A DNA stretch of 51,455 nucleotides, from NCBI GenBank assembly GCA_945487035.1, contig CALYTI010000012.1:1-51455 (forward strand). The letters run 5' to 3'. This stretch comes from an uncultured Bacteroidales bacterium. GTDB taxonomy: Bacteria > Bacteroidota > Bacteroidia > Bacteroidales > UBA932. The notes beneath the pieces are model-generated. The model ran no database searches and was not told where the DNA came from. It worked only from the letters and a program-made list of their open reading frames with translations. Position numbers and translations under genes: made by a program. Below, one piece after another: positions 34,797-43,996 of this stretch (its first letter is position 1; each line of letters starts with the position of its first letter).

Positions 34797-35164
34797 ATGA
34801 TGTGTTTACTTTAATAATTCAGGCATAATTTTGAGCACTTTTCAAAATAGCCATCAGTTTTTAAAGTTTTTGTTAAGGGAAAGTTTTTATAAGATTTTAA
34901 GAATTCCGCATCTCAAATCAAGTGTAAAGCTGAACGAATGAGGCTGGCAAAGCTGATTTTATAGTTTTTGATTATTGAAAATTGCGGATTCGGGCTAAGC
35001 CAAAATTCAGACTTAGTTCGTGAAAGCACAGCGAATGCTCCGCCGTAGCCCAAAGGTGCACAGTAACGCAAGTCAAGACCAAAAAAGAGGATGACTTTGC
35101 ATAACACCCTAATTATTTGTACATTTAACAAAAAAGTTATGGATTTGGGCCAAAAACTGGTCTT
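34797..35164. other. AT-rich intergenic region with a possible decayed or non-coding element
   Basis: No convincing gene. The segment between the ATPase upstream repeats and the dnaE stop is AT-rich at 34797-34915 and then more balanced. A 72-codon minus-strand frame (34913-35131), containing RYCAPLGYGGAFAVLSRT, has no recognised domain and no promoter or coding character. GGGCTA near 34995 and TAGCCC near 35047 could pair across about 45 bases. No intrinsic terminator for dnaE was found here. Confidence 0.4.
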
Positions 35165-38100
35165 TTACCCCTTCACCAGGGAATATTCGAGTCCGAAACG
35201 CTTGATTCCGGCAATGAAATCAGGGGTGATATCAACTGCAAACTTCTTGGAAGCAAGCTCGACATTGCAATTGTTTCTCGTGTCGAAGAGCACTATGCTT
35301 AAAGGAGTTCGTCCCTTGTTCTGGCGCAGAAGCTTAGTGAAGTCCGCACGGAACTCAGGAGTAATCGCATTGCCGTTGACGTGCACCTTGAAGGCCTTCA
35401 AACGGGACTCGGTAACGGTTCCGAGCGAGCATATGTCCAACACCCTCATCTGGAAATCCAATTTGGCGGGCTTAGGGTCATCCTTCTTGCCGTAGAACTT
35501 AGGCTTGATTTCTCCACTGATATAGATAGGTTCGTGCAGCGAAGACTTGGCTTTGAAAGCATCATAATCCTTTCCGTAGAAACTGAACTCATAATGTCCG
35601 GAGAAATCCTCAACGGTGATTCTGCTGTACGGCTTGCCGGTGCGGGAAGTGCCCTCGTCAACAGCGACCACCATACCGCCGAGAGCCACCTTCTCGCCCT
35701 TCTGAGACTCATAGCAGCTCTGCTCCCTGGCAGACAGCTCTCCCAATCCGCAATTGGTGAAATTCTCAAGGGTGAAAGCATACTTGTCCAGAGGATGTGA
35801 GGACAGATACATTCCCACTATCTCCTTTTCCTTCTGCAGCAAGGCAAACTGGTCCTCGTATTCCGGTGCTTTAGGCATTGCAGGACGTACAGGCTTGAGT
35901 TCCTCGATATCACCGAAAAGGGAAACGCTATTGTCCAGCTTGTCATTCTTGTACAAGTCTGAGTAATGGCAAAGCTCATCAATAAAGAGTTCTCCGTTCT
36001 CGCAAGGAGTAAAGAACTGGGTACGCTTGTAGCCGAAAGAATCAAACGCACCTGCGTAAACCAGAGACTCTAGCTCCCTTCTGTTGACTGCAGGATTGTT
36101 TTTCGGGTCACGGGCATTGAACAAAGCCATACGCTCCACAAAATCCCACACGTCGGTGAACAGGCCGTTCTCTTCCCTCTCCCGCATAATGCCGGAAACC
36201 ACATTGGCACCGAAGCCCTTCATACCACCGAGACCGAAGCGTATGGCACCTTCCTTATTCACCTTGAAGGTTCCCTTGGACTCGTTGATATCCGGATTCA
36301 GGACAGGTACCTTATGGATTTTGGCATCTGCCATTATCTTCTTGATTTCCTCCATATTGGAGAGGTTGCAGCTGAGGTTGGCCGCAAGGAACTCCGCAGT
36401 ATAGTGGCATTTCAGGTAGCCGGTCTGGTAACTTACCCAGGCATAGCAGGTAGCGTGGGACTTATTGAAGGCGTACTGGGCAAACTTTTCCCAGTCCTTC
36501 CAGATTTTATCCAGCACCTTCTCAGGGTGACCGTTGGCCATTCCTCCCGCCATAAACTTGTCCTTCAGGGAATTCAGCACATCTATAAGCTTCTTTCCCA
36601 TTGCCTTTCGCAAGGTGTCGGCCTGACCCTTGGTAAAGCCGGCGAGTTTTTGGGAGAGAAGCATCACCTGCTCTTGATAAACGGTGATTCCGTAGGTGTC
36701 GTTGAGGTATTCCTCCATCTCAGGCAGGTCGTACTCGATAGGCTTTATGCCCAGTTTCCTGTCAACGAAATCCGGGATATAATCCATAGGACCAGGCCTG
36801 TAGAGCGCATTCATCGCAATGAGGTCCTCGAAACGCTCAGGATGCAGCTTCTGGAGCCATTTCATCATGCCCGGAGATTCGAACTGGAACACCGCGGTAG
36901 TATCGCCTCGGCTGTAGAGTTCGTAGGTAGGAGCATCGTCTATAGGTATTGCCTCTATGTCTATTTCCTTTCCCCAACGATCGCGGATATTGTCCAGACA
37001 CTCGTGAATGATGGAAAGGGTGTTAAGGCCGAGGAAGTCCATCTTGAGCATTCCCACACTCTCGATGTAATGGCCGTCTATCTGCGAAGTCCAGACATCC
37101 TGGTCGGTTTCCTTATCCTTCGAAAGGCAAATAGGGATATGCTCGGTCAGGTTGGAAGGGCCGATGATGGTTGCGCAGGCGTGCTGTCCGACCTGCCGGA
37201 TGCTTCCTTCCAGAGCCTTGGCGTATTTGAGTACTTCCTTATTGAGTTCGGAGCCGTTTTCGAGCTCATTGATAAACTCAGGAACCAGCCTGTAGCAGTT
37301 CTCGAGCGTAATCTTGACATCAACATCTTCAAGGCCCTGCTGATAAGTCTTTCCGTCTATTTCAACGACCTTGAAGCCGGGTTTGAGTTCATCCAGCTTA
37401 GGATTGAAAAGATATTGTTTGGTCTGTTTCTCGCTCAAGCGGTCAGGCACCATTCTGGTCAGACGGTTGGACTCTTCTATGGATACTTTGGAAATGCGGG
37501 CAACATCCTTTATGGCGCTCTTTGCGGCCATAGTTCCGAAGGTAATCACACGGGAAACGTGGTCGGCACCGTATGTCTTTTCCACATATTCGTGCGCCGC
37601 TGTAAGATTTTCGAAATCCACGTCGATATCCGGCATATTGATACGGTCCGGATTGAGGAAGCGCTCGAACAGGAGCTGGTACTTTATCGGGTCGAGATTG
37701 GTGATTTTCAAGCAATATGCCACCACCGAACCGGCTGCGGAGCCTCGTCCGGGGCCCACAAGATACCCCATTGCGCGCGAAGCACGGATATAGTCCGCCA
37801 CGATGAGGAAATAGTCCGGGAAGCCCATCTTGCATATTGTCTTGAGCTCGAAATCTATGCGGTTGGCCTGCTCCTCGGTAAGCTGTTCCCCATAACGCTC
37901 CTTTGCTCCCTCATAGGTCAAATGGCAAAGGAACGCCACTGACTTGCAGAATTCCTCGCCACGGTAATCTCCGTTTGCAGAATACTCCCCTTCCTTTATG
38001 ACGGTGCTGTATTTCCAAAGATATTCATCTATGTTCTCAAGGAAAGCGGGATCGATTTTGAACTTCGGAAGCACCGGGTCACGGTAGATGCTGTACGCCT

Positions 38101-38956
38101 CAATCTTGGATGCCACCTCCATAGTGTTGGCAAGCGCTTCCGGATGGTCCGGAAAGAGCGCCATCATTTCCTCTTCGCTCTTGAAATACTCCTGCTGGGT
38201 GTAGCGCATCCTGTCCGGATCGTCTATGTTGCTGTTCGTGGTAAGGCAGATGAGCCTGTCGTGCGCAGGGCCGTCCTCCTTGCGCAGAAAATGCACGTCG
38301 TTGGTAGCAATCACCTTCACTCCCTTCTCCTCTGCGAGCTTGAAGATAGCTTCATTGACTATCTTCTGTTCGTTGTAAACCTCAAGGCTGAGTCCGGGAA
38401 CCTCAGTCTTATGGAGCATTACCTCAAGGTAATAGTCTTCTCCGAAGATATTCTTGAACCAGTCGATTGCTTCACGGGCCTTGTCCATTTCTCCATTCAT
38501 AATCGCCTTCGGGACCTCTCCCGCAAGGCAAGCGGAGCTGCAGATAAGGTTCTCGTGGTACTTCTCTATCACCTCGTGACTCACCCTCGGACGGTAGTAC
38601 ATACCCTCGATATGGGCGGTAGATACTATCTTCATCAGGTTCTTGTAGCCTTCATAGTTCTTGGCAAGCAGGATGAGGTGATTATAGCCCTTTTCCTTGA
38701 TTTTGTGGTCAAAATGACGTGTCACATAGACCTCGCAACCTACAATGGGCTTGACAATGAAATTGCCGTCCGCGTCCTTGTTGGACTTGTCGTTCGCCAC
38801 CTTGAAGAGTTCCCCCATTGCATACAGGTTGCCGTGGTCGGTAATTGCTACCGCCGGCATACCGAGTTCCCGCGCCCTTGCAAACAGCTTTTTGATGTTT
38901 GTGAGGCCGTCGAGAATAGAATACTGGGTATGGAGGTGAAGGTGTACGAAACTCAT
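35165..38956 (-). CDS. dnaE: DNA polymerase III alpha subunit with intact PHP metal site
   Basis: Replicative polymerase, 1263 residues. The N-terminal PHP domain (1-280) keeps all nine metal-type residues by position: H7, H9, D16, H41, E75, H93, C143, D220 and H222. The palm has GPGRGSAAGS at 401-410 and catalytic acids in PDIDVDFE (D443, D445), with the third acid in KMDFLGLNTL. The fingers include YRPGPMDYIPDF and the thumb and beta-binding region follow. The C-terminus has an OB fold (VALGGMVVAVDEG). It is transcribed after glyS and the ThiL-like gene with a 20-base gap. No separate proofreading subunit is in the window. Confidence 0.97.
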   Translation of the reverse strand: MSFVHLHLHTQYSILDGLTNIKKLFARARELGMPAVAITDHGNLYAMGELFKVANDKSNKDADGNFIVKPIVGCEVYVTRHFDHKIKEKGYNHLILLAKNYEGYKNLMKIVSTAHIEGMYYRPRVSHEVIEKYHENLICSSACLAGEVPKAIMNGEMDKAREAIDWFKNIFGEDYYLEVMLHKTEVPGLSLEVYNEQKIVNEAIFKLAEEKGVKVIATNDVHFLRKEDGPAHDRLICLTTNSNIDDPDRMRYTQQEYFKSEEEMMALFPDHPEALANTMEVASKIEAYSIYRDPVLPKFKIDPAFLENIDEYLWKYSTVIKEGEYSANGDYRGEEFCKSVAFLCHLTYEGAKERYGEQLTEEQANRIDFELKTICKMGFPDYFLIVADYIRASRAMGYLVGPGRGSAAGSVVAYCLKITNLDPIKYQLLFERFLNPDRINMPDIDVDFENLTAAHEYVEKTYGADHVSRVITFGTMAAKSAIKDVARISKVSIEESNRLTRMVPDRLSEKQTKQYLFNPKLDELKPGFKVVEIDGKTYQQGLEDVDVKITLENCYRLVPEFINELENGSELNKEVLKYAKALEGSIRQVGQHACATIIGPSNLTEHIPICLSKDKETDQDVWTSQIDGHYIESVGMLKMDFLGLNTLSIIHECLDNIRDRWGKEIDIEAIPIDDAPTYELYSRGDTTAVFQFESPGMMKWLQKLHPERFEDLIAMNALYRPGPMDYIPDFVDRKLGIKPIEYDLPEMEEYLNDTYGITVYQEQVMLLSQKLAGFTKGQADTLRKAMGKKLIDVLNSLKDKFMAGGMANGHPEKVLDKIWKDWEKFAQYAFNKSHATCYAWVSYQTGYLKCHYTAEFLAANLSCNLSNMEEIKKIMADAKIHKVPVLNPDINESKGTFKVNKEGAIRFGLGGMKGFGANVVSGIMREREENGLFTDVWDFVERMALFNARDPKNNPAVNRRELESLVYAGAFDSFGYKRTQFFTPCENGELFIDELCHYSDLYKNDKLDNSVSLFGDIEELKPVRPAMPKAPEYEDQFALLQKEKEIVGMYLSSHPLDKYAFTLENFTNCGLGELSAREQSCYESQKGEKVALGGMVVAVDEGTSRTGKPYSRITVEDFSGHYEFSFYGKDYDAFKAKSSLHEPIYISGEIKPKFYGKKDDPKPAKLDFQMRVLDICSLGTVTESRLKAFKVHVNGNAITPEFRADFTKLLRQNKGRTPLSIVLFDTRNNCNVELASKKFAVDITPDFIAGIKRFGLEYSLVKG

Positions 38957-38976
38957 TTGCGGATTATATGTTTTGC

Positions 38977-39978
38977 CTACCAGCCCTGAGCCTTTACAGG
39001 AAGTTCCACGCCGTCAGGAGTAACGAGTACTGTGCCTGCTTCAGGAAGGGCAAGATGGCCGATTATGTCGAAAGTCGGGAAGTTCTTGTGGAACTTCTCC
39101 ATTTGAAGGATAGGAATAGTGAAGAGCAGGCGGAAATCGTCTCCCCCGTTCATTGCGGCTGAAACCGGATCAATATCCATCTCCTCGCCAAGCGAGAAGG
39201 TATTGCCCTCGAAAGGCAACTTGTCGGCATAAACCTTTGCTCCGAGCGCACTGTCGCGGCTGAGGCGCAGCAGAGCATCCGAAAGGCCGTGCGATACAGC
39301 ATAGCCGTAGGAAGGATATATTTCCGCTTCTTCCAGGGCGCTGACTACTCCGCTGCTGAGTTCCGGCTTGAGATAGGAGCCAACGAGCATCTTGTACTGC
39401 TCAAGTGCATCGGAGGTCCTTGCGCCCGCATCGAAGCGGACCTTTTCCCTTTCCAGAACCTGGAAGCCCATATAGGCAGCTCCGAGGGCTCCGGAAACGC
39501 AAATCAGGTCCATTGACTTGGCCTTCGAGCGCCTTGCCTGGGTCAGTGAAAGCGTTTCTCCGACAGCTGTAACGCTAATCGAGAGTCCGTTGCGTGAAGG
39601 TTGAAGGTCGAGTGAAAGCCGGCTGTAGCCGTACTCGCGTGCAGCGGATAGAACGCCTGACCAAAGCAGCTTCACCTGCTCATAATCCAGCTTCGCGGAA
39701 ACCCCGAGGCAAATCTGCAGCGTGCGCGGATGTGCCATAGAGGCAAACAATTCTGCGGTTGCCGCAAGCACGCTTTTGTAGCCCAGATGCTTGAGCGGGA
39801 AATATACCAGATTGAAATCTACGCCCTCAAGGAAGCAGCGGGAAGCGGTGCAAACCGCTGATTTTGCAGCCGGAACGAAGTGAAGGGGCTCTTCGAAAGG
39901 CTTGTAGCCGCTGCCTTCGAAGAGCTGCCTTATGGCTTCCATCTTGCCGAGGGAAGCGAATGTCTGCTGCTCAGCCAT
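38977..39978 (-). CDS. ThiL-like (AIR synthase-related) protein with degraded metal-binding motifs
   Basis: A 333-residue protein that aligns along its length to Bacteroidetes thiamine-monophosphate kinases: EGVDFNLVYFPLKHLGYKS, LGVSAKL, CVSGALGAAYMGFQVLERE, AMNGGDDFRLLF and a C-terminal PVKAQGW. The Mg-ATP aspartates of ThiL are mostly lost. The GDD site near 36-41 reads PAAKSA, the TTD site reads T44-A45-S46, the ISD site reads A75-E76, GGDT reads SLDL (122-125, one Asp kept), and SDG reads S229-H230-G231. The open frame and good structural motifs argue against simple decay. It may be a pseudoenzyme or have changed chemistry. It overlaps the glyS stop by one base and precedes dnaE. Confidence 0.85.
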   Translation of the reverse strand: MAEQQTFASLGKMEAIRQLFEGSGYKPFEEPLHFVPAAKSAVCTASRCFLEGVDFNLVYFPLKHLGYKSVLAATAELFASMAHPRTLQICLGVSAKLDYEQVKLLWSGVLSAAREYGYSRLSLDLQPSRNGLSISVTAVGETLSLTQARRSKAKSMDLICVSGALGAAYMGFQVLEREKVRFDAGARTSDALEQYKMLVGSYLKPELSSGVVSALEEAEIYPSYGYAVSHGLSDALLRLSRDSALGAKVYADKLPFEGNTFSLGEEMDIDPVSAAMNGGDDFRLLFTIPILQMEKFHKNFPTFDIIGHLALPEAGTVLVTPDGVELPVKAQGW

Positions 39979-41516
39979 TAGAGATTGCGCAGGAGGTTGT
40001 TCATATTGACCTTCTTGTCAATCAGGGCGTGAAGCTCGCTGATAGGCACGCGTACCTGCTCCATAGTGTCGCGGTCGCGCACTGTGACGCAGTTGTCGTT
40101 GAGAGACTCGTGGTCAACTGTGATGCAGAACGGAGTACCGATTGCATCCTGACGGCGGTAACGCTTTCCGATAGAATCCTTCTCCTCGTACTGGCAGTTG
40201 AAATCGAACTTGAGGTCCTGCATTATCTGCTGTGCGAGCTCAGGCAGACCGTCTTTCTTCACGAGCGGAAGCACTGCTGCCTTGACAGGTGCGAGAGGAG
40301 CCGGGATGCTGAGCACAACGCGGGTCTCACCGTTCTCCAATGTCTCCTCCTTGTAGGAATGGCTGAGCACTGCCAGAACCATACGGTCCACTCCGATGGA
40401 GGTCTCGACTACATATGGAGTATAAGCCCTGTTCTCCTCAGGGTCGAAGTATTCGATTTTCTTTCCTGAATACCTCTGGTGGTTGCCGAGGTCGAAATCA
40501 GTGCGGCTGTGGATACCTTCAAGCTCCTTGAAGCCGAACGGGAAGCGGAACTCGATGTCGGTAGCTGCATTGGCGTAGTGAGCCAGTTTCTCGTGGTCGT
40601 GGAAACGATAATTCTCCGCTCCCATTCCGAGGTTTACGTGCCACTTCATACGGTTTTCCTTCCACTTTGCAAACCATTCGAGTTCGGTGCCCGGCTTAAT
40701 GAAGAACTGCATCTCCATCTGCTCGAACTCCCTCATACGGAAGATGAACTGGCGTGCAACAATCTCGTTGCGGAAAGCCTTTCCGATTTGCGCAATTCCG
40801 AAAGGAATCTTCATACGGCCGGTTTTCTGTACATTAAGATAGTTCACGAATATGCCCTGTGCGGTTTCCGGACGCAGATAAAGGGTGCTGGCAGCATCAG
40901 AGGTGCTTCCCATAGAGGTCTTGAACATAAGGTTGAACTGGCGTACATCAGTCCAGTTGCAGGTGCCGCTGATAGGGCATACTATGCCGCAATCCACGAT
41001 AATCTGACGGTACTCCGCAAGGTCGTTGTTCTGCTCTGCTTTCACATAACGGTTGTGAACCTCGTCGTATTTGGCCTTCTCGCGCAGCACATTAGGATTG
41101 GTTGCACGGAACTGTGCCTCGTCGAAGGCATCTCCGAACTTCTTGCGACCTTTCTCAACCTCTTTATTCATCTTATCCTCAATCTTGGAGAGATAGTCCT
41201 CAATCAGAACATCGGCGCGATATCTCTTCTTGGAATCCTTATTGTCGATAAGAGGGTCGTTGAATGCGCTCACGTGACCGGAAGCCTCCCAAATCTTAGG
41301 ATGCATAAAGATGCAGGAATCGATTCCAACGATATTCTCGTTAAGGCGGACCATAGCGTTCCACCAATACTGCTTGATATTGTTCTTAAGTTCAGAACCC
41401 ATCTGGCCGTAATCATAAACGGCGCCGAGACCATCATAAATCTCGCTTGACGGGAAGATGAAACCGTACTCTTTGCAATGCGCAACAAGTACCTTGAAAA
41501 GTTCGTCCTGTGTCAT
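39978..41516 (-). CDS. glyS: Glycyl-tRNA synthetase, single-chain dimeric type
   Basis: Charges tRNA-Gly. A 512-residue class II enzyme of the alpha-2 (eukaryote/archaea-like) type rather than the alpha2beta2 GlyQ/GlyS type. It starts with CKEYGFIFPSSEIYDGLGAVYDYG, has STLYLRPETAQGIF, motif 2 IGKAFRNEI, FRMREFEQME, motif 3 TSIGVDRMVLAVL, and a C-terminal HGTP anticodon domain (APVKAAVLPLVKKDGL). Heads the glyS, ThiL-like, dnaE transcript. Confidence 0.96.
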   Translation of the reverse strand: MTQDELFKVLVAHCKEYGFIFPSSEIYDGLGAVYDYGQMGSELKNNIKQYWWNAMVRLNENIVGIDSCIFMHPKIWEASGHVSAFNDPLIDNKDSKKRYRADVLIEDYLSKIEDKMNKEVEKGRKKFGDAFDEAQFRATNPNVLREKAKYDEVHNRYVKAEQNNDLAEYRQIIVDCGIVCPISGTCNWTDVRQFNLMFKTSMGSTSDAASTLYLRPETAQGIFVNYLNVQKTGRMKIPFGIAQIGKAFRNEIVARQFIFRMREFEQMEMQFFIKPGTELEWFAKWKENRMKWHVNLGMGAENYRFHDHEKLAHYANAATDIEFRFPFGFKELEGIHSRTDFDLGNHQRYSGKKIEYFDPEENRAYTPYVVETSIGVDRMVLAVLSHSYKEETLENGETRVVLSIPAPLAPVKAAVLPLVKKDGLPELAQQIMQDLKFDFNCQYEEKDSIGKRYRRQDAIGTPFCITVDHESLNDNCVTVRDRDTMEQVRVPISELHALIDKKVNMNNLLRNL

Positions 41517-41554
41517 AATATTGATTGTATTTGTTTCCTATTTTTGAGGGACTG

Positions 41555-41562
41555 CAAATTTA
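41555..41562 (-). promoter_or_regulatory. Promoter -7 box for glyS
   Basis: The minus strand reads TAAATTTG, an exact TAnnTTTG match, 39-46 bases before the glyS ATG. The box overlaps the last codons of folK. A TTG further upstream is 23 bases away, slightly too far for a standard -33 element. Confidence 0.5.
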
Positions 41563-42000
41563 CTCAAAATCGGTGAGAATTTCTTTCAATGGAAGCAGCA
41601 CAAATTCTCTTTCTTTCATACGCGGATGCGGAACCTGCAAAAGAGGGGTATCCACCTTTTCATCCCCTATCAGCAGAATGTCTATATCTACAGTTCTATT
41701 CTTGTAAATCCTGCGTCCTGCGCTGTCAAGCCTGATGCCTTCATCCGTACGGCCCAGCCTGCGTTCCGTTTCCTTGCATATCTGCAGGATGCGGAGCGGT
41801 TCAAGGTCCAGATTCCATACGCCCGCGGCATTCAGAAAAGGTGGCCCTTCAAAGCCTTCTGCCTGAGTTTCAATAAGGCTTGAAAGCTGTTTGCAAGACA
41901 CAGCGAAGGCGCTGTCGAGCATAGCTACGGCATCCCTTATATTCTTTTCCCTGTCTCCGAGATTGGACCCGAAAGCAAGATATACACTTCTATTCTTCAT
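41560..42000 (-). CDS. folK: 2-amino-4-hydroxy-6-hydroxymethyldihydropteridine pyrophosphokinase
   Basis: Transfers pyrophosphate from ATP to the pterin in folate synthesis. The 146-residue protein has LAFGSNLGDRE at the N-terminus, GPPFLNAAG, RRIYKNRTVDIDILLIGD (catalytic Asp pair and Arg) and VPHPRMKEREFVLLPL. ATG 42000 was chosen over a TTG one codon upstream. It overlaps the preceding DUF59 gene by 11 bases and is the last gene of the ybeY-mnmG-ruvA-suf transcript. Confidence 0.93.
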   Translation of the reverse strand: MKNRSVYLAFGSNLGDREKNIRDAVAMLDSAFAVSCKQLSSLIETQAEGFEGPPFLNAAGVWNLDLEPLRILQICKETERRLGRTDEGIRLDSAGRRIYKNRTVDIDILLIGDEKVDTPLLQVPHPRMKEREFVLLPLKEILTDFE

Positions 42001-42358
42001 CAAGGTCTATATCCATTCCGAGTGCGAGTTTTGCCTCGTCCGAAAGCAGGCTCTGGTCCCAGGCGGGCTCGAAAACAAGCTGGATTTCGCAGGAATTGAT
42101 TCCCGGAGTCAATTCCACATTATGCTTCACTTCAGCCATTACCTCATCAGCCATAGGACAGTTCGGTGCCGTGAAGGTCATCACTATGCTGACATCGTGA
42201 TTCTTGTTGATATTGAGTTCGTAGATGAGTCCCAGGTCATAGATATTGACGGGAATTTCCGGGTCGTAAACCTGCTTGAGAGCAAGAACGACCGCATCGT
42301 AGAGAGGGGCGAGTTCCTTAACGTCCTCGGGTGTAAGTATATTGTCAGTTTCAGACAT
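41990..42358 (-). CDS. DUF59/MIP18 iron-sulfur assembly factor (SufT-like)
   Basis: A 122-residue DUF59 protein: DAVVLALKQVYDPEIPVNIYDLGLIYEL, then MTFTAPNCPMAD with the conserved Cys, and VELTPGINSCEIQLVFEPAW. The DPEIPVNIYDLGL signature and the AP-C motif are typical of SUF-associated maturation factors. Its position after sufS and sufE supports a role in Fe-S cluster delivery, working with the Mrp ATPase (which carries its own DUF59 domain) or SUF scaffold proteins located elsewhere. Overlaps sufE by eight bases. Confidence 0.9.
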   Translation of the reverse strand: MSETDNILTPEDVKELAPLYDAVVLALKQVYDPEIPVNIYDLGLIYELNINKNHDVSIVMTFTAPNCPMADEVMAEVKHNVELTPGINSCEIQLVFEPAWDQSLLSDEAKLALGMDIDLDEE

Positions 42359-42764
42359 TTCTTTGTGCCAATTGTTTAATTGTTGAAATCATTGAGACAA
42401 GACCGTTTGCCCTGGTCGGGGAAAGGTTTTCCTTCAGTCCTATCTGCTCTACGAAGGAGAAGTCATCTGAGGCTATCTCTTCGGGCGTTCTGCCGGAATA
42501 GACACCTATAAGAAGGGAAATGATGCCCTTTGTGATGATAGCATCGCTGTCAGCGGTGAAGAAAAGCCTTCCGTCCTTCACTTCACAATCAAGCCAAACT
42601 CTTGATTGACAACCTTTTATGAGTCTATCTTCGGTTTTCTTTTCTTCCGGGAAATCACCGAGGTTCTTTCCCAGTTCGATAAGGTATTCGTACTTGTCAA
42701 GCCATTCGTCGTACATTGCAAAATCATCGACGATACTCTGTTTTGCTTCTTGTAATGATTCCAT
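42351..42764 (-). CDS. sufE: Cysteine desulfuration protein SufE
   Basis: Accepts sulfur from SufS. A 137-residue protein beginning MESLQEAKQSIVDDFAMYDEW, with LPxxxK-type helix LIELGKNLGDFP, the active-site cysteine in IKGCQSRVWLDC, and SPTRANGLVSM at the C-terminus. ATG 42764 was chosen because it forms a TAATG overlap with sufS; upstream residues to 42797 are not conserved. Confidence 0.94.
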   Translation of the reverse strand: MESLQEAKQSIVDDFAMYDEWLDKYEYLIELGKNLGDFPEEKKTEDRLIKGCQSRVWLDCEVKDGRLFFTADSDAIITKGIISLLIGVYSGRTPEEIASDDFSFVEQIGLKENLSPTRANGLVSMISTIKQLAQRNV

Positions 42765-43990
42765 TATACCAACATATTGATTGCTTTGTCGAGGCAAGCC
42801 AAGAAATACTCAGCCTCCTCCATTGTATTGTAAGGGGCGAAGGATGCACGAAGCATCCCTGTCACACCGTATCTGTGCATCAGAGGCTCTGCGCACATAT
42901 GACCTGAACGCAGGGCTATTCCCATCTTGTCGAGAATCAGTGCAAGGTCCTCGTGATGGGCTCCATCTACAGTGAATGAGAAAACGGGAATTTTTTGAGA
43001 CAAATTATCCGCAGTACCATAGAGATGTATCTTAGAATTAGAGATAAGTCTTTGATATACAAAGGTTTTAACTAATTCCGAAGATTGAGTCAACTCTTCA
43101 TCTTTTCTGATGGATTCCAGAAGTCCAATTGCAGGCTTGAGGGTGACAGCGGCATTGAAATTCGGGGTACCGGCTTCGAACTTGTAAGGTAGGTCTGCAT
43201 AGGTAGTGCCTTCCCAACTGACAGTTCCAATCATCTCTCCACCTCCCATAAACGGAGGAAGAATGTCGAGCATCTCCTTAGTTGCATATAGAACTCCTGT
43301 GCCGGTAGCTGCATAAATCTTATGTCCCGAGAAAGCATAGAAATCACATCCTATCTTCTGCACATCCACATCACAGTGGACTATGCCTTGAGCACCATCA
43401 ACAAGCACCTTGACTCCCCTTGCATGAGCTGTCTCTATTATTTTTTCTATAGGGTTGACAAGACCGAGTACATTTGAGCAATGTGATACACATACAATTC
43501 TGGTTCTGCCGGTAATCAGAGAATCAAGAATCTCAACCACCAGACGACCGTACTCATCTACAGGAAGAGGAATCACCTTTGCACCTTTGCGGGCGCAAAC
43601 TATCTGCCAAGGAACGAGATTGGAATGGTGCTCAGACTCTCCCACTATTACTTCATCACCCTCACCGATAAACGCCTCTGCAAAGGAATAGGCAACAAGA
43701 TTGATGGCAGCCGTGGCACCTGATGTAAAAATCACATTTTCCTTCAAAGGTGCATTGATGTATGCTCTTACGCTTTCCCTCGCCTGCTCATACAAATCAG
43801 TCGCTTCAGAAGCCAGGCAATGGACGGCACGATGAATGTTGGCATTATGATAAAGCGAGGCATCACTAAGAGCTTCAACCACCTTCAGAGGCCTCTGGGA
43901 AGTGGCTGCGTTATCCAAATAGACGAGCTTCTTACCGTAAACAGAGCGCGTCAGAGCAGGAAATTGTATTCTTAATTCTTCTGGTTTCAT
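42764..43990 (-). CDS. sufS: Cysteine desulfurase SufS
   Basis: PLP enzyme that takes sulfur from cysteine for Fe-S clusters. The 408-residue protein starts MKPEELRIQFPALTRSVYG. It has DNAATSQRP, the PLP lysine in FSGHKIYAATGTG, and the group II active-site cysteine in ALRSGHMCAEPLM. An in-frame TTG at 44014 would start inside the parS-like palindrome and add eight residues (MFHVEQSS); ATG 43990 is preferred. It overlaps sufE by one base. SufB, SufC and SufD are not in the window. Confidence 0.95.
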   Translation of the reverse strand: MKPEELRIQFPALTRSVYGKKLVYLDNAATSQRPLKVVEALSDASLYHNANIHRAVHCLASEATDLYEQARESVRAYINAPLKENVIFTSGATAAINLVAYSFAEAFIGEGDEVIVGESEHHSNLVPWQIVCARKGAKVIPLPVDEYGRLVVEILDSLITGRTRIVCVSHCSNVLGLVNPIEKIIETAHARGVKVLVDGAQGIVHCDVDVQKIGCDFYAFSGHKIYAATGTGVLYATKEMLDILPPFMGGGEMIGTVSWEGTTYADLPYKFEAGTPNFNAAVTLKPAIGLLESIRKDEELTQSSELVKTFVYQRLISNSKIHLYGTADNLSQKIPVFSFTVDGAHHEDLALILDKMGIALRSGHMCAEPLMHRYGVTGMLRASFAPYNTMEEAEYFLACLDKAINMLV

Positions 43991-43996
43991 ACTTGA

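Noticed and set aside
34913..35131. A 72-residue protein gene in the dnaE-ATPase gap
   Set aside because: No domain, no promoter box or coding signs; kept only as a possible non-coding or decayed element.
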